Positions 28,656-41,335 of a stretch of 64,000 nucleotides of DNA are shown piece after piece (position 1 is the stretch's first letter; every line of letters starts with the position of its first letter). The stretch spans positions 124,001-188,000 of the forward strand of contig NZ_JABXKL010000080.1 in assembly GCF_017114995.1 (NCBI RefSeq). The letters are read 5' to 3'. The translations under genes and the position numbers were made by a program. The notes beneath the pieces were generated by a model that saw nothing but the letters and a program-made list of their open reading frames with translations, was not told the DNA's origin and ran no database searches. This DNA is from Nostoc sp. NMS9 (lineage in GTDB: Bacteria; Cyanobacteriota; Cyanobacteriia; Cyanobacteriales; Nostocaceae).

Positions 28656-29579
28656 ATGAGTAATTTCTGGCGATTATTTTTCAGTATAATTATTGCTTTC
28701 CCTCTGACTTTTCTGACTTTATCTGCACATTCTTTACCCATTTTAATTACCCAAATTACAGCGAGTGATTTCTTAGAGTTGGGTGTAGATAAGATGCAGC
28801 GCGGTAATTATCAGGAAGCAATAGAGAATTTCAACCAGGCGATCGCACTTGAAAAAGATTTGGCTCTAGCTTATAGCGATCGCTGTCTTGCTTATCTCCA
28901 CTTACAAGATTACCATCAAGCTGTTACAGATTGTACTCAAGCCATAAATTTTGCACCGGATAACTTTGAGGCTTATCTGAACCGGGGAGTAGTACACTAC
29001 AGACAAGGGGATTATTCAGCTGCCATTGTCGATCATAATCGAGCCGTTGCACTTAAACCCTACGATTTTCGAGCTTACTACAACCGAGGGCTAGCCCGTG
29101 CTGGGGATGGGAAAGATTTAGAGGCAATTCTTGACTTTAATTTAGCCCTAACTCAAATTCCCCGACTCAGCAGCTTACTGCTTGCAGATATATATAATGA
29201 CCGAGGTTTGGCACATTTTGTGTTGCAAGATATCCAAGCTGCGATGCTCGACTTTAATCTAGCAATTCGCCTCAATGCTAACGATTATAGAGCTTACTTT
29301 AACCGGGGTTGTGCTTGCGGACGAAACGGAGATAACTTTGGTGCAGTGCGTGATTTTTCCCAAGTTATCAGACTTAACCCCAGTAATGCCCAGGCTTATG
29401 TTAATCGGGGAGTAGCTCAGTATCGCTTAGGATATCATTTAGGAGCTATATCTGATTTACAAAAAGCATCTGAGTACTTTGAAAACCAAGGAAAGAGAGT
29501 TGCTTACGAAAAAACTCTAGATTTACTGAAGAATCTGCGACAGCAAATTTCCTTTGCAACGCAAATCGCTCTTTTGTAA
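28656..29579 (+). CDS. Secreted or periplasmic TPR-repeat protein (307 aa)
   Basis: N-terminal signal-like segment (LFFSIIIAFPLTFLTLSAHS) and then about seven tetratricopeptide repeats with the usual spacing (NYQEAIENFNQAIAL, DYHQAVTDCTQAINF, DYSAAIVDHNRAVAL, NFGAVRDFSQVIRL). A protein-interaction scaffold; the partner is unknown. It is monocistronic. Confidence 0.85.
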   Translation: MSNFWRLFFSIIIAFPLTFLTLSAHSLPILITQITASDFLELGVDKMQRGNYQEAIENFNQAIALEKDLALAYSDRCLAYLHLQDYHQAVTDCTQAINFAPDNFEAYLNRGVVHYRQGDYSAAIVDHNRAVALKPYDFRAYYNRGLARAGDGKDLEAILDFNLALTQIPRLSSLLLADIYNDRGLAHFVLQDIQAAMLDFNLAIRLNANDYRAYFNRGCACGRNGDNFGAVRDFSQVIRLNPSNAQAYVNRGVAQYRLGYHLGAISDLQKASEYFENQGKRVAYEKTLDLLKNLRQQISFATQIALL

Positions 29580-29764
29580 GACTGTTAGGGCTATGCAGGG
29601 TATACACCAGCTTGAAAAATCTGTTCGGCGGTGTTAAGTTTAATTCGGGGAAAAGAGGTGAGATAATGCGTTCCCCAAAGGGGTTGCCGCAGGCATCGCT
29701 ACCTCGAAACTGGCTGACTTGATATTCTCCCTATGAAATATGAATTCGGTGAGTTGGTGTGATT

Positions 29765-30214
29765 TCAAAGATCGCGAGTTAAATTGTCAAGTTCACTCAC
29801 AAATGAATCAATTTTAGCTGCCACAGTGCCTCCCGTTGCAATAGCCGTAGCCAAATTAATAAAAAGAGAGAGAACGTTAAGAGCTTCTTTTGTGCCATCA
29901 AATTTTTTAACAGCTTCTAAAACTTTATCAGTAATTGCTTCTATTCGTTGTTTAGCATTTTCTAAATTAGTCATTACTTTGACAACTCCTTGTGCATCTA
30001 AACTCTTAGCTGCATTCTTTAATTTTGGGTTTTGTTCATTCAGGAATTCAATCTTCTTTTCCAACTCTTGAATTTTTTCTCTAGAAGCTCCCTCTTCTTT
30101 AAGATTCTTTATTTTTGCTTGTAGGATTTCTCGTTGATCTAGAATCGCATCAGCAATTTCTCGATAGCGTTTAGCTTGCTCATGTAAGTCATTTGCGCTT
30201 AATTCTCGACTCAT
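29765..30214 (-). CDS. Coiled-coil protein paired with a lipoprotein (149 aa)
   Basis: Residues 1-115 are predicted coiled coil (heptads through REILQAKIKNLKEEG, IQELEKKIEFLNEQN). A short hydrophobic patch (LFINLATAIATGGTVAAKI) near residues 115-135 may be a membrane or pore-like segment. It starts 4 bases after the upstream lipoprotein gene, so the two form an operon. The architecture is reminiscent of small alpha-helical toxin or envelope-stress proteins, but no family is recognised. Confidence 0.6.
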   Translation of the reverse strand: MSRELSANDLHEQAKRYREIADAILDQREILQAKIKNLKEEGASREKIQELEKKIEFLNEQNPKLKNAAKSLDAQGVVKVMTNLENAKQRIEAITDKVLEAVKKFDGTKEALNVLSLFINLATAIATGGTVAAKIDSFVSELDNLTRDL

Positions 30215-30218
30215 AAAT

Positions 30219-31223
30219 TTACTTCACCTTTGGGGTTACATTATCCTTAAAGACTTTGTTGGATTGCTCGACTAATTTATCTAGTTTTTTGACATAAGTT
30301 TTAACCATTTTTCTGATTTGTGTTGATGAAGGCTTTTCATCTTTTTGATACATTTCCTTAATTGTGTGATGATCTTGAGAAATCTCTTTTAAAATTTCAA
30401 CATACAAGTCTGCAATTTTTTGTTTTTCAACAAGTGTTGATTTGGTTGTTTTCCACTCTCGATCTAGCTCTACAATTGTCTTGTCTCTAAGAACGACACC
30501 AATTCCTTCCAGATTAGAACTATTAACTGTGTTGATAATACTTCCTAGATAGCTTCTGTAATAATCATCAACAGCGAGTTTCTCACTCTCTAAGGCGCCC
30601 TTACTATAACCTTTATTAATTGCATTGGAGAATCCGTCAATATAAGATGTTAAATTCTGATCGTTCGCTAAAACAGCATCTTTTAAAGTGGAGCGTCGTT
30701 CTTGCTCAGAAAACACTCTAAAAAGGAATTGGGCAATTGCTGTTCCCGCACCAACTACATCAGTTTGAATTTCTGGTATTTGGTTCAGTGAGTCTTCAAT
30801 AGAATTTAGTTGTGGGTCGTAGTTAATTAAATCATCAGAGGCTAACTTACCTAAAGCTATTAAATAGTTGATAATTACTAAATTGCCATTAGTCAGCGCC
30901 TGACTAGCGTCTTTTGGAGTCGGTTTATGATTAACAGAATCAAGTGAATTTTGCTCTACTTGTGGATTTCCATCACATTCTTTTTCTGCCGTTATCCTAT
31001 CTTGGTTAATTCCCTCACTATTTGAAGATTTTAAGGGAGTATAATCAGCAGCACGAAGGCAGGATTGATAGAAATCATCAGCAATTTTTTCAAAGACTAC
31101 ATCTGCTTCTTGCCCTACTCTGGATAGACTTTTAGCCGCTTCTATATCTGCATTTCTACCACATCCTCCTAACACTAAAACAAGCGGAACCAGCACTTTG
31201 AATGCTAATTTTTGTCGGAACAC
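30219..31223 (-). CDS. Lipoprotein, helical (334 aa)
   Basis: Signal peptide with lipobox (VPLVLVLGGCGRN), so expected to be a lipid-anchored envelope protein. The mature part is helical and lysine-rich with no recognised domain. Overlaps in operon layout with the coiled-coil gene downstream. The gap 31224-31678 upstream has no gene I can support; a frame at 31237-31455 reads SVAFAGAVVGVKYFGTRF but lacks further support. Confidence 0.65.
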   Translation of the reverse strand: MFRQKLAFKVLVPLVLVLGGCGRNADIEAAKSLSRVGQEADVVFEKIADDFYQSCLRAADYTPLKSSNSEGINQDRITAEKECDGNPQVEQNSLDSVNHKPTPKDASQALTNGNLVIINYLIALGKLASDDLINYDPQLNSIEDSLNQIPEIQTDVVGAGTAIAQFLFRVFSEQERRSTLKDAVLANDQNLTSYIDGFSNAINKGYSKGALESEKLAVDDYYRSYLGSIINTVNSSNLEGIGVVLRDKTIVELDREWKTTKSTLVEKQKIADLYVEILKEISQDHHTIKEMYQKDEKPSSTQIRKMVKTYVKKLDKLVEQSNKVFKDNVTPKVK

Positions 31224-31678
31224 GAAAACCTCCTTATCAAATAAAAAATCTTTGCAAATGTGGATGATAATTTTTTATAAAAATCAATGGCAATCCAAGG
31301 CATTTTGTATGCCTAAAGAAAAGGTAAAACCTTGTGCCAAAATATTTGACCCCAACGACGGCTCCGGCGAATGCAACAGATCCGGCAACAGGATTAATTC
31401 TCTGAATACAGATATACCACAAAAAATTACGTAAATTAAATGTTTTTAAGCGCATATTTTGCGCCTGTGTGGCATCTATTTAGGGTACAGTTACGGAAGG
31501 ATACCGTTGGCGAAATATAACTTAACATCGACCCCTGGTGTTCCAAACCAACTTGCTCGACAGTAATCTAGTTTGTTTGTACTAGGTATTGGTGTAGCTG
31601 GAAAATGTAGGATTAATATAAATTAACCGCATCTTTGTAGGTGCGGAAAAAGTTGATTATCTTTTCTTGCTCGTACTG

Positions 31679-33805
31679 CTAACTAATAAGGCGTAACACC
31701 ATCAGAGAGCGATCTGTGACTGGTAAAGTTTGAGAGCCTGAAACTAATTTTCCCCGATCTAAAAAGCGAGGTTCATTAGTGTCAATTACTATCTCCCATA
31801 CCTTTTCTTTAAATTCATGGGGCAAAGCAAAGTCAATTAACTCGTAGTGAGCGTTAAAAAATAACAGAAAACTTTCATCAATAATCCGCTCACCACGATC
31901 CCCTGGAGTAGCAATTCCCTGCCCATTCAAAAAAATCTCCATTACTTTGGCATAACTAACTAGCCACTGCTTCTCAGTCATTTCACTGCCATCAGAATTA
32001 AACCAAGCAATATCATTAATGCCTAAACCGTGAATGGGGCGACCTTGAAACCACTTACGTCGTCGGAATACTGGATGTTGATGGCGAAAATTAATGAGTT
32101 CACGTGTAAAGTCTAGTAAATCCGCGTTCGCTTTATGCAAATCCCAATGCCGCCAGGAAATCTCATTGTCTTGGCAATAGACATTATTATTTCCCTTTTG
32201 ACTACAGCCAATTTCATCCCCCTCTAATAGCATTGGAACACCTTGAGATAGCATTAGGGTTGCTAAAAAGTTTCGTCGTTGCCGTTCGCGCAAACGCATT
32301 ACTTCTGGATCATTGGTTTCGCCTTCTACTCCACAATTCCAGGATCTATTATGGCTTTCACCATCTCTACTGTCTTCCCCGTTTGCCTCGTTATGCTTTT
32401 CGTTGTAGCTGACCAAATCATTTAATGTAAAACCATCATGAGCAGTTATGAAATTAACACTTGCATTTGGGTTGCGCCCGTTTGTTTGATAGAGGTCAGG
32501 ACTACCGGTAAAACAGTAAGCAAATTGTCCTAAACTATCATCTACACCACGCCAAAAATCTCTGACTGTATCCCGATATCTACCATTCCACTCAGACCAA
32601 CGCAATGGAAAGTTCCCGACTTGATAGCCGCCTTCTCCTAAGTCCCAAGGTTCAGCAATCAGCTTTACATCTGCCAAGATTGGGTCTTGATGAATAATAT
32701 CAAAGAAAGCTGATAGGTTATCTACTTCATATAATTCCCGCGCTAGCGCCGAGGCCAAATCAAAGCGGAAGCCATCTACATGCATTTCTGTTACCCAATA
32801 GCGCAGACTATCCATGATTAACTTCAGAACTTGAGCATGACGCACATTCAGAGAGTTACCGCAGCCTGTAAAATCCATGTAGTAGCGAGGATCGTCCTTT
32901 ACCAAACGGTAATATACAGAATTATCAATACCTCGCAAAGATAACGTTGGCCCGAAATGATTTCCTTCGCCAGTGTGGTTGTAGACTACATCTAAGATCA
33001 CTTCAATTCCAGCAAAATGTAGTGCCTTGACCATTTGCTTGAATTCGGTGACTTGTTGTCCCGCAGTGCCACTAGCACTGTAACTAGAATAAGGCGCAAA
33101 ATAGTTGATGGAATCGTAGCCCCAGTAATTGCTTAATCCTTTTCCTTCTAAATGTCCCGGATGAGATAGAAAGTGATGTACTGGCATCAACTCAACTGCT
33201 GTAATTCCTAATTGCAGTAAGTGTTGAATTGCAGCAGGATGCGCCAACCCGGCATAAGTGCCGCGCAACTCTTCTGGAATACCTGGATGTAGTTTAGTAA
33301 AACCTTTGACGTGAGTTTCATAAATAACAGTCGTATACCAAGGTGTAGCAAGCAGTTTATCGCCTTCCCAATCAAAAGATTGATCGACCACAACACACTT
33401 GGGCATTATTTTGGCATCATCTAGTTCAGAAAAAACTAAGTCTTTTTCCTCAGCGTCTAGAGAGTAGCCAAAGACAGATGGATCGTTACTAAATTCACCG
33501 TCAATTGCCTTAGCGTAGGGGTCAATTAATAGTTTGTTTGGATTAAATCGATGACCTACCTCCGGTGCCCACATCCCATGCACTCTAAACCCATATTTTT
33601 GACCTGGGGCAACTCCTGGTAAGTAACCATGCCAAACAAAATTGTTTTTTTCTGTCAAAGGTATGCGAATTTCTTCGTCATCGTTATCAAATAAACAAAG
33701 CTCTACCCCTGTTGCATTTTCCGAAAATAAAGCAAAGTTTGTTCCTTTCCCATCCCAAGTTGCACCTAAAGGATATACATTCCCCGGCCATAAAGCTACA
33801 TACAT
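31679..33805 (-). CDS. glgX: Glycogen debranching enzyme, isoamylase type (708 aa)
   Basis: GH13 debranching enzyme that cleaves alpha-1,6 branches of glycogen. N-terminal CBM48 (PLGATWDGKGTNFALFSENA), TIM barrel with region I DVVYNHTGEG, nucleophile region DGFRFDLASAL (Asp), acid/base region LIAEPWDLG (Glu), and FITAHDGFTL (Asp), then a C-terminal beta domain. Length agrees with cyanobacterial GlgX. Monocistronic. Confidence 0.95.
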   Translation of the reverse strand: MYVALWPGNVYPLGATWDGKGTNFALFSENATGVELCLFDNDDEEIRIPLTEKNNFVWHGYLPGVAPGQKYGFRVHGMWAPEVGHRFNPNKLLIDPYAKAIDGEFSNDPSVFGYSLDAEEKDLVFSELDDAKIMPKCVVVDQSFDWEGDKLLATPWYTTVIYETHVKGFTKLHPGIPEELRGTYAGLAHPAAIQHLLQLGITAVELMPVHHFLSHPGHLEGKGLSNYWGYDSINYFAPYSSYSASGTAGQQVTEFKQMVKALHFAGIEVILDVVYNHTGEGNHFGPTLSLRGIDNSVYYRLVKDDPRYYMDFTGCGNSLNVRHAQVLKLIMDSLRYWVTEMHVDGFRFDLASALARELYEVDNLSAFFDIIHQDPILADVKLIAEPWDLGEGGYQVGNFPLRWSEWNGRYRDTVRDFWRGVDDSLGQFAYCFTGSPDLYQTNGRNPNASVNFITAHDGFTLNDLVSYNEKHNEANGEDSRDGESHNRSWNCGVEGETNDPEVMRLRERQRRNFLATLMLSQGVPMLLEGDEIGCSQKGNNNVYCQDNEISWRHWDLHKANADLLDFTRELINFRHQHPVFRRRKWFQGRPIHGLGINDIAWFNSDGSEMTEKQWLVSYAKVMEIFLNGQGIATPGDRGERIIDESFLLFFNAHYELIDFALPHEFKEKVWEIVIDTNEPRFLDRGKLVSGSQTLPVTDRSLMVLRLIS

Positions 33806-34284
33806 AAGTAAATCTTGAATAATTAGTTTTTCGGGAAATAATTGAGTTTGATTTTTTTGAATAATTAGTTAAAATTTGAAGTTACTAATAATTCATTAAA
33901 ATCATCAACATTATAATTTAACTTCTAAATCATATTATCTGCTCTATCATTAGTAATAGAAATCTCTATTCCTTTAGTTTGAAAAATTAACGCAGAGGGC
34001 AACGATACCTATAGCAGGATGCACTAACCCTAAAAAGCAAGGGTTTAAAACCCTCACTGTTGCCTCAGCTTCCCACAGGGTAAGGCTCTTTACATGGCTT
34101 TAAATCATCCGGGGTCGAATTTTCTCCTGCCTCTTAGTCTTGTTCAAATGTGGCCGCTCTAGGGTTTAACACCTAGTGAATTGACCAACAGTCTCATCTG
34201 AACTGTAGAAATATGACAGCGTGTCTTTTGACACGATTTTACTATTACAGCCACAATGCTACGTGGTGACTGTTTTTACTTGGT
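33806..34284. other. 479-base intergenic region before the TonB-dependent receptor
   Basis: No gene supportable. The first 150 bases are A/T-rich. The block 34010-34180 contains AGGGTTTAAAACCCT (palindrome, about 34042) and a second GGGTTTAACACC copy near 34162, with CGTGTC/GACACG at about 34219-34233. It looks like the decayed end of a mobile element or a structured leader. I found no match to known cobalamin, TPP or iron riboswitch consensus. Confidence 0.4.
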
Positions 34285-36393
34285 GTGAAAGAGAACGTGA
34301 AAAAGGATTTTTTGTTGCTAACAGTTGCTTTACCGAGTTTACTGATAGCGTCTCCTAGTTATGCTGTTGAGAGTGAAATTGAGCAGAGAAATACTAATAA
34401 ATCAACCGAAGTTATTTCAGATATTCCGAGTTTGAGTGAAATTGAGCTACCCGCCACTAATGCCGACTTATTATCTCAACAATCTGTACCGATTGAAGTT
34501 AATCCAGAAAAAACTCAGCCAGAAACAGAGCAAACTCTGAGCGATGATGCAGACATTACTATAGAAACGATCGCAGAACCAGACAATCTACCTCAATCTA
34601 CTCCAACTTACGTAATTGATCAAGAAGAAATTAAAAAGCAGGGTGCTGCAAGTTTAGCCGATATTTTGAAAAGAATGCCTGGTTTTGCAATCAATGATGT
34701 AGGTCATGGTGCAGATACTCACACAGGTACATACTATCGGGGAGCCTCAATTAATCAATCTGTATTTTTGATTAATGGCAGACCGATTAATAACAATGTC
34801 AACACTTATCATGGTGGCACTGATTTAAATAGCATTCCTGTAGAGGCGATTGAACGAGTAGAATTATATAGCGGCACAGCCTCCGCTTTATATGGTTCAT
34901 CAGCATTTGGAGGAGTTGTCAATATTATTACCAAAGAAGGTTATGGCAAACCTAAATTGAGTGGTAGTGCAGAATTTGGCTCATTGAATTTAAATAATCA
35001 ACAAGTGACTTATGGTGGTTCATCTGATCAGGTCAAGTACAACTTTAGTTTTGAAAGATTCTTTACAGATAACCGTTACCCAGTTCCTGTAGGTGCAGCA
35101 AATCGTGATGAGAAGGGATTTTTATCAAATGCAGATACAGCTACAAGTACATACTTTGGTAGCATTGGACTAGATTTAGATCAAAAAAATTCATTGAATT
35201 TAGATGTTACTAAACTTAGCAGTCGTCGCGGCTTAATTTATTTTGGATTTCCTCTCCAAAGAGATAGATTAGACCACGATGGTTTAAATATTGGCTTATC
35301 TTGGAAAACTCGGCTAGGTAATGGCGAAAGCTCTAACCTGACAACCTCAATTGGTTATAACCAAGATTATTTCAGCACTTATGGGCCTACAGGAGCATTT
35401 TACCGTACAGGAGCTTTAGATACACAACAACTCACAGCCAGGGTAGATCATGAGTGGAAAATTACTGGCAATAATAAATTGCGCTGGGGATTAGATTTGA
35501 AAAACACCGATTTAACCGGTGATATTTTGAGTACAAATCCTATTAGTATTGCCAATAACGAAACTGAAAACAGGAGTTTGTTCAATGCAGCTTTATTCGC
35601 TGTCAATACTTGGAATATTAGCGATAATTTTCTGATAGATTTAGGACTAAGACAAAGCTTTGACAGCCAATTTGGAAATTATCTCAACCCTAGTGTTGGT
35701 TTACGTTATGCCGTCACACCAATAGTAGCAGTGCGTGGAAGTTGGGCAGGAGGACAACGCAATCCTGGGTTAGATCAGTTGTATGTTTATGATACAGTTC
35801 ATGGTTGGGAACCTAATCCTGATTTAAGCCCAGAAATTGGTTCAACTTGGACTGCGGGAGTGGATGTTAATTTTTCTCAAAATCTGATTGGACAGTTTAC
35901 TTACTTTGGTAGTAGTATAGGCGATCGCTTGGGAGTCATCGCCGGAAAATGGACAAACATTGGATTAGTAGATACCAATGGTTTAGAGGCTGCATTGCAA
36001 TTAAAAATTGCGGCTGGCTGGTCAACTTTTCTCAACTATACTTATACAGATTCCCAAATAAAAACAGGAACAGAGAAAGGTTTACAATTAGGTTTGATTC
36101 CTTATTCTGTACTTCAAACTGGTGTGGGTTATCAAAATTCAGGTTGGCAAGCTAACTTGTATGTTACCTACAATAGTGGCGCTCGCAGATCCATCTTCGC
36201 TAACCCTACTGACAAGCCCACAGATTTTGCACCGTCTTTTGTGAATTTAGATTTGAGCGGGCGTATACCTCTAACTAGCAATTTAGGACTGACAGTTTAC
36301 TTAGAAAATCTACTCGGTGAACAATATGAGCGAGTTAATCGCATATATAGCCCTGGATTTACTTTTCGTGTTGGTTTAAGCGCCAATTTTTAG
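34285..36393 (+). CDS. TonB-dependent outer-membrane receptor (702 aa)
   Basis: Signal peptide (LLTVALPSLLIASPSYAVE), a 90-residue acidic linker, plug domain (YVIDQEEIKKQGAASLADIL, VFLINGRPINNNV, VELYSGTASALYGSSAFGGV) and a 22-strand-type barrel ending RVGLSANF, with terminal Phe as usual for BAM substrates. Imports siderophore, cobalamin or another metal chelate with TonB energy. The reading frame begins at GTG 34285; GTG 34297 (VKKDFLLLTV) is closer to an AAAGAGA ribosome site and may be the true start. No transport partner is adjacent. Confidence 0.9.
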   Translation: MKENVKKDFLLLTVALPSLLIASPSYAVESEIEQRNTNKSTEVISDIPSLSEIELPATNADLLSQQSVPIEVNPEKTQPETEQTLSDDADITIETIAEPDNLPQSTPTYVIDQEEIKKQGAASLADILKRMPGFAINDVGHGADTHTGTYYRGASINQSVFLINGRPINNNVNTYHGGTDLNSIPVEAIERVELYSGTASALYGSSAFGGVVNIITKEGYGKPKLSGSAEFGSLNLNNQQVTYGGSSDQVKYNFSFERFFTDNRYPVPVGAANRDEKGFLSNADTATSTYFGSIGLDLDQKNSLNLDVTKLSSRRGLIYFGFPLQRDRLDHDGLNIGLSWKTRLGNGESSNLTTSIGYNQDYFSTYGPTGAFYRTGALDTQQLTARVDHEWKITGNNKLRWGLDLKNTDLTGDILSTNPISIANNETENRSLFNAALFAVNTWNISDNFLIDLGLRQSFDSQFGNYLNPSVGLRYAVTPIVAVRGSWAGGQRNPGLDQLYVYDTVHGWEPNPDLSPEIGSTWTAGVDVNFSQNLIGQFTYFGSSIGDRLGVIAGKWTNIGLVDTNGLEAALQLKIAAGWSTFLNYTYTDSQIKTGTEKGLQLGLIPYSVLQTGVGYQNSGWQANLYVTYNSGARRSIFANPTDKPTDFAPSFVNLDLSGRIPLTSNLGLTVYLENLLGEQYERVNRIYSPGFTFRVGLSANF

Positions 36394-36615
36394 GTATTCA
36401 ATGTAGAGATTTTATCATTGCAAAGTCTCTACATTCTTATGTCTTTGCAGATGATTTGGAAAACCTCACTTTCTTATAAATGTAGAATGTTAGGTTTCAC
36501 AACATTTTTTTTGTAAAGGCGACGCACTTCCGTACAACATAGTGCGTTAAGCTAAAGCCATAATGACCCTATTTAAAATTTACTTTTAATCTAAAATCTA
36601 AAATCTAAAATTGCT

Positions 36616-36912
36616 ATGAGAGCCAGAATTGAAAATAAAATACTTTTTATCCACCACGAAGATTTGCCAGAGTTTAAGAAGGGTGGTTCGGTGGTGAGAA
36701 ACTCTTATTTTTGGGCACTACGTTCAATAGCTGGTCAAGCTTCACGTTATCGTGATTGGGAATACGAACCGGAGGTTTGGCTAGCGCTTTCACGAATGCT
36801 TTTATCATTTGCTGAATCTGGATATTTGGGTATTAGAGAAACTTTACTAGAGTTTCCCTTATCTCAAGGAGAAATTCCTAATTTGCTGCGAGATGTTTCC
36901 ACTTGGGAGTAG
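36616..36912 (+). CDS. Conserved hypothetical protein (98 aa)
   Basis: MRARIENKILFIHHEDLPEF at the start, then a helix with RSIAGQASRYRDWEYEPEVW. Compact, soluble. Looks like a cyanobacterial family without known function. It lies between the TonB receptor and nifH with no operon link. Confidence 0.6.
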   Translation: MRARIENKILFIHHEDLPEFKKGGSVVRNSYFWALRSIAGQASRYRDWEYEPEVWLALSRMLLSFAESGYLGIRETLLEFPLSQGEIPNLLRDVSTWE

Positions 36913-36961
36913 GGATGTATAGCTGTCATTGTTATTAAAAAACCCTGTATAAGCTTCTGGT

Positions 36962-37085
36962 TTAAAATGATGATATCAAGCGATTACCAGAAACATTTGT
37001 ATCTTCTAATTTGTAACCGCCACTTTTAAAATCTTGAAACATCTCTTCTACATAGATGCGTAGCGGCTTCTTGCAGAGTACGAGC
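36962..37085 (-). pseudogene. C-terminal remnant of an IS4-type transposase
   Basis: The minus-strand frame reads KPLRIYVEEMFQDFKSGGYK then LEDTNVSGNRLISSF and stop. The ExMFxDFKSGG(Y/F)xLE block surrounds the catalytic Glu of IS4-type DDE transposases. The rest is missing. Confidence 0.7.
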
Positions 37086-37135
37086 GATCGCTATATATTT
37101 CTATTAAGGATTCAAACAAAGAAATGCAAAAATTG

Positions 37136-37162
37136 GGAAAAAGGCGGGCAGCTGCCCACCCT
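37136..37162 (-). terminator. Terminator of nifH
   Basis: On the minus strand GGTGGGCAGCTGCCCGCC is followed by TTTTT, 26 bases after the nifH stop. Classical GC-rich stem with T tract. Confidence 0.8.
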
Positions 37163-37187
37163 AAACCATTATTTACTTAGCAATACT

Positions 37188-39648
<2,461 letters not shown>

Positions 39649-40125
39649 ATGTTGGCTATGGAGAGTGTGAAAATGCCAGAGCCTAGTAAATTAGGATCTG
39701 TAATTAATTGTTTGTTAATACTGACATTGTTAGCCTCTTGCAGTAGTAAAAACTCCGCAGAAGATATGGATAAAGAAACACAAAGTGTATCTTCTTGGGT
39801 AGCAACAGCAAATATGGTTGGTGATGCTTGGATACGCGGTGCTGTGCCCAATAAATATGCTGAACAAACATTGGAAAGAGCCACAGAAGAACTGCAAAAA
39901 GAAAAAAATAAAATAGACAAAATAAAGTTATCTAAAGATGTAAGCGAACATAACAGATCACTGCTATTAGCTGAGGTTTTACAGTTAGCAAATAAAATAG
40001 AGGAAATGTCGAGGGCTGTGGCAAAAAAAAATAATTCAGAGGTACAACAAAAACTTGGAGAGTTAGCAGTAGAAAAGCAAGCATTAAATAAGCTAATAAA
40101 AGTAGCAGGGCAAACCAATGAATAA
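39649..40125 (+). CDS. Small lipoprotein, first gene of the Nramp/PRC operon (158 aa)
   Basis: Lipobox LLASCSSKN after a hydrophobic segment (INCLLILTLLASC); the real start may be an internal ATG (MPEPSKLG) to give a normal signal length. The mature part is helical (coiled-coil heptads LERATEELQKEKNKIDKI). Overlaps the transporter gene by 8 bases. Function unknown; probably an envelope partner of the transporter. Confidence 0.7.
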   Translation: MLAMESVKMPEPSKLGSVINCLLILTLLASCSSKNSAEDMDKETQSVSSWVATANMVGDAWIRGAVPNKYAEQTLERATEELQKEKNKIDKIKLSKDVSEHNRSLLLAEVLQLANKIEEMSRAVAKKNNSEVQQKLGELAVEKQALNKLIKVAGQTNE

Positions 40126-41332
40126 AATTTTGGAAATTGCTCTTGGGATTGTTACCAGTATCGGCGGCTTTTTAGATGTAGGTGCGATCGCTACTGCTGC
40201 GGAAGCTGGATCTATTTACAGTTTTCAACTAATTTGGGCAGTTGTCTTAGGAACAATTTGTGTAATCTTTCTGGTAGAAATGTCTGGACGTTTAGCAGCC
40301 GTTAGCAAACATACATTAGCTGCGGCGGTACGAGAACGATTTGGGTTCAACTTTTATATTATTCCACTAGTAGCAGAAATTATCGTTGATTTTCTGGTTT
40401 TGGCAGCCGAAATTGGTGGTGTTTGTATTGCCTTACAATTAGTAACAGGCGTTAGTTTCCAGTGGTTTGCTTTACCCGTTGCTTTTGCAATTTGGTTGCT
40501 ACTTTGGAAAGGGACATTTGGATTAATTGAAAACGGTATTTCTTTATTCGGATTAATTACACTAGCATTTGTCGTCGCTACTTTTAAGCTGCATCCATCA
40601 CTGACAAAAATTGGTGCTGGTTTATTGCCAACCTTGCCACAACAAGACATTGCACATTACTTATACCTTGCTGTTGGCATTCTAGGTGCATTGATTAGCC
40701 CGTACTTATTTTATTTCTACTCATCTGGTGCAGTAGAAGATAAGTGGGATGAAGGGTATATCGGTGTGAATCGTGCTGTTGCTGGTTTGGGGATGGGTTT
40801 TGGTAGTATCGTATCGCTGGGAGTGTTGATTGTGGCAGCACTGGTACTGAATCCCAAAGGTATCCAGGTTGATAGCTATGAACAGGCGGCGCTGATGTTG
40901 ACAGAACCTTTTGGTTACTGGGGATTTGTGCTATTTGCAGCATCTTTAGGGATTGCTTGCTTTGGTGCAGCACTGGAGGTTAGTCTCGATACAGCGTATA
41001 TTGTGGCTCAAGCTTTTGGTTGGAATTGGGGCGAAAATCTTAAACCAAAAGATGCCGCACGTTTTAGTTTGGTCTACACCGTGTTTGTCTTTCTCGCTTC
41101 ATTACTAATGGTATTTGGTATCGATCCATTGCAATTGACTTTGTTCTCAATGGCAATTACAGCAGTGATTTTGCCGCCTGTAATTATACCTTTTTTGGTT
41201 TTGATGAACGATGAATTATATGTTGGCAAGTATCGTAACGGCTGGATTAGTAACAGTGTTGTCATTTTTACAATTGCACTGACATTTGTGCTAGCAATCG
41301 TTGCTATTCCACTAGAAATTATTGGAGGGTAG
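40118..41332 (+). CDS. Nramp-related membrane transporter lacking the canonical metal motif (404 aa)
   Basis: About 11 transmembrane helices. The first helix aligns with Nramp but the DPGN metal-binding motif reads DVGA (GGFLDVGAIATAAEAGS), and the helix 6 motif (usually APHN/MPHN) reads SPYL (LISPYLFYFYSSG). Transition-metal transport by the classical site is therefore unlikely; Nramp-related Mg2+ or Al3+ transporters also lack these residues. Operon with a lipoprotein before and two PRC-barrel proteins after (3 bases spacing). Confidence 0.8.
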   Translation: MNKILEIALGIVTSIGGFLDVGAIATAAEAGSIYSFQLIWAVVLGTICVIFLVEMSGRLAAVSKHTLAAAVRERFGFNFYIIPLVAEIIVDFLVLAAEIGGVCIALQLVTGVSFQWFALPVAFAIWLLLWKGTFGLIENGISLFGLITLAFVVATFKLHPSLTKIGAGLLPTLPQQDIAHYLYLAVGILGALISPYLFYFYSSGAVEDKWDEGYIGVNRAVAGLGMGFGSIVSLGVLIVAALVLNPKGIQVDSYEQAALMLTEPFGYWGFVLFAASLGIACFGAALEVSLDTAYIVAQAFGWNWGENLKPKDAARFSLVYTVFVFLASLLMVFGIDPLQLTLFSMAITAVILPPVIIPFLVLMNDELYVGKYRNGWISNSVVIFTIALTFVLAIVAIPLEIIGG

Positions 41333-41335
41333 GAA

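Noticed and set aside
34010-34284. Riboswitch upstream of the TonB-dependent receptor
   Set aside because: Hairpins are present but I could not match the conserved core of cobalamin or other common riboswitches.
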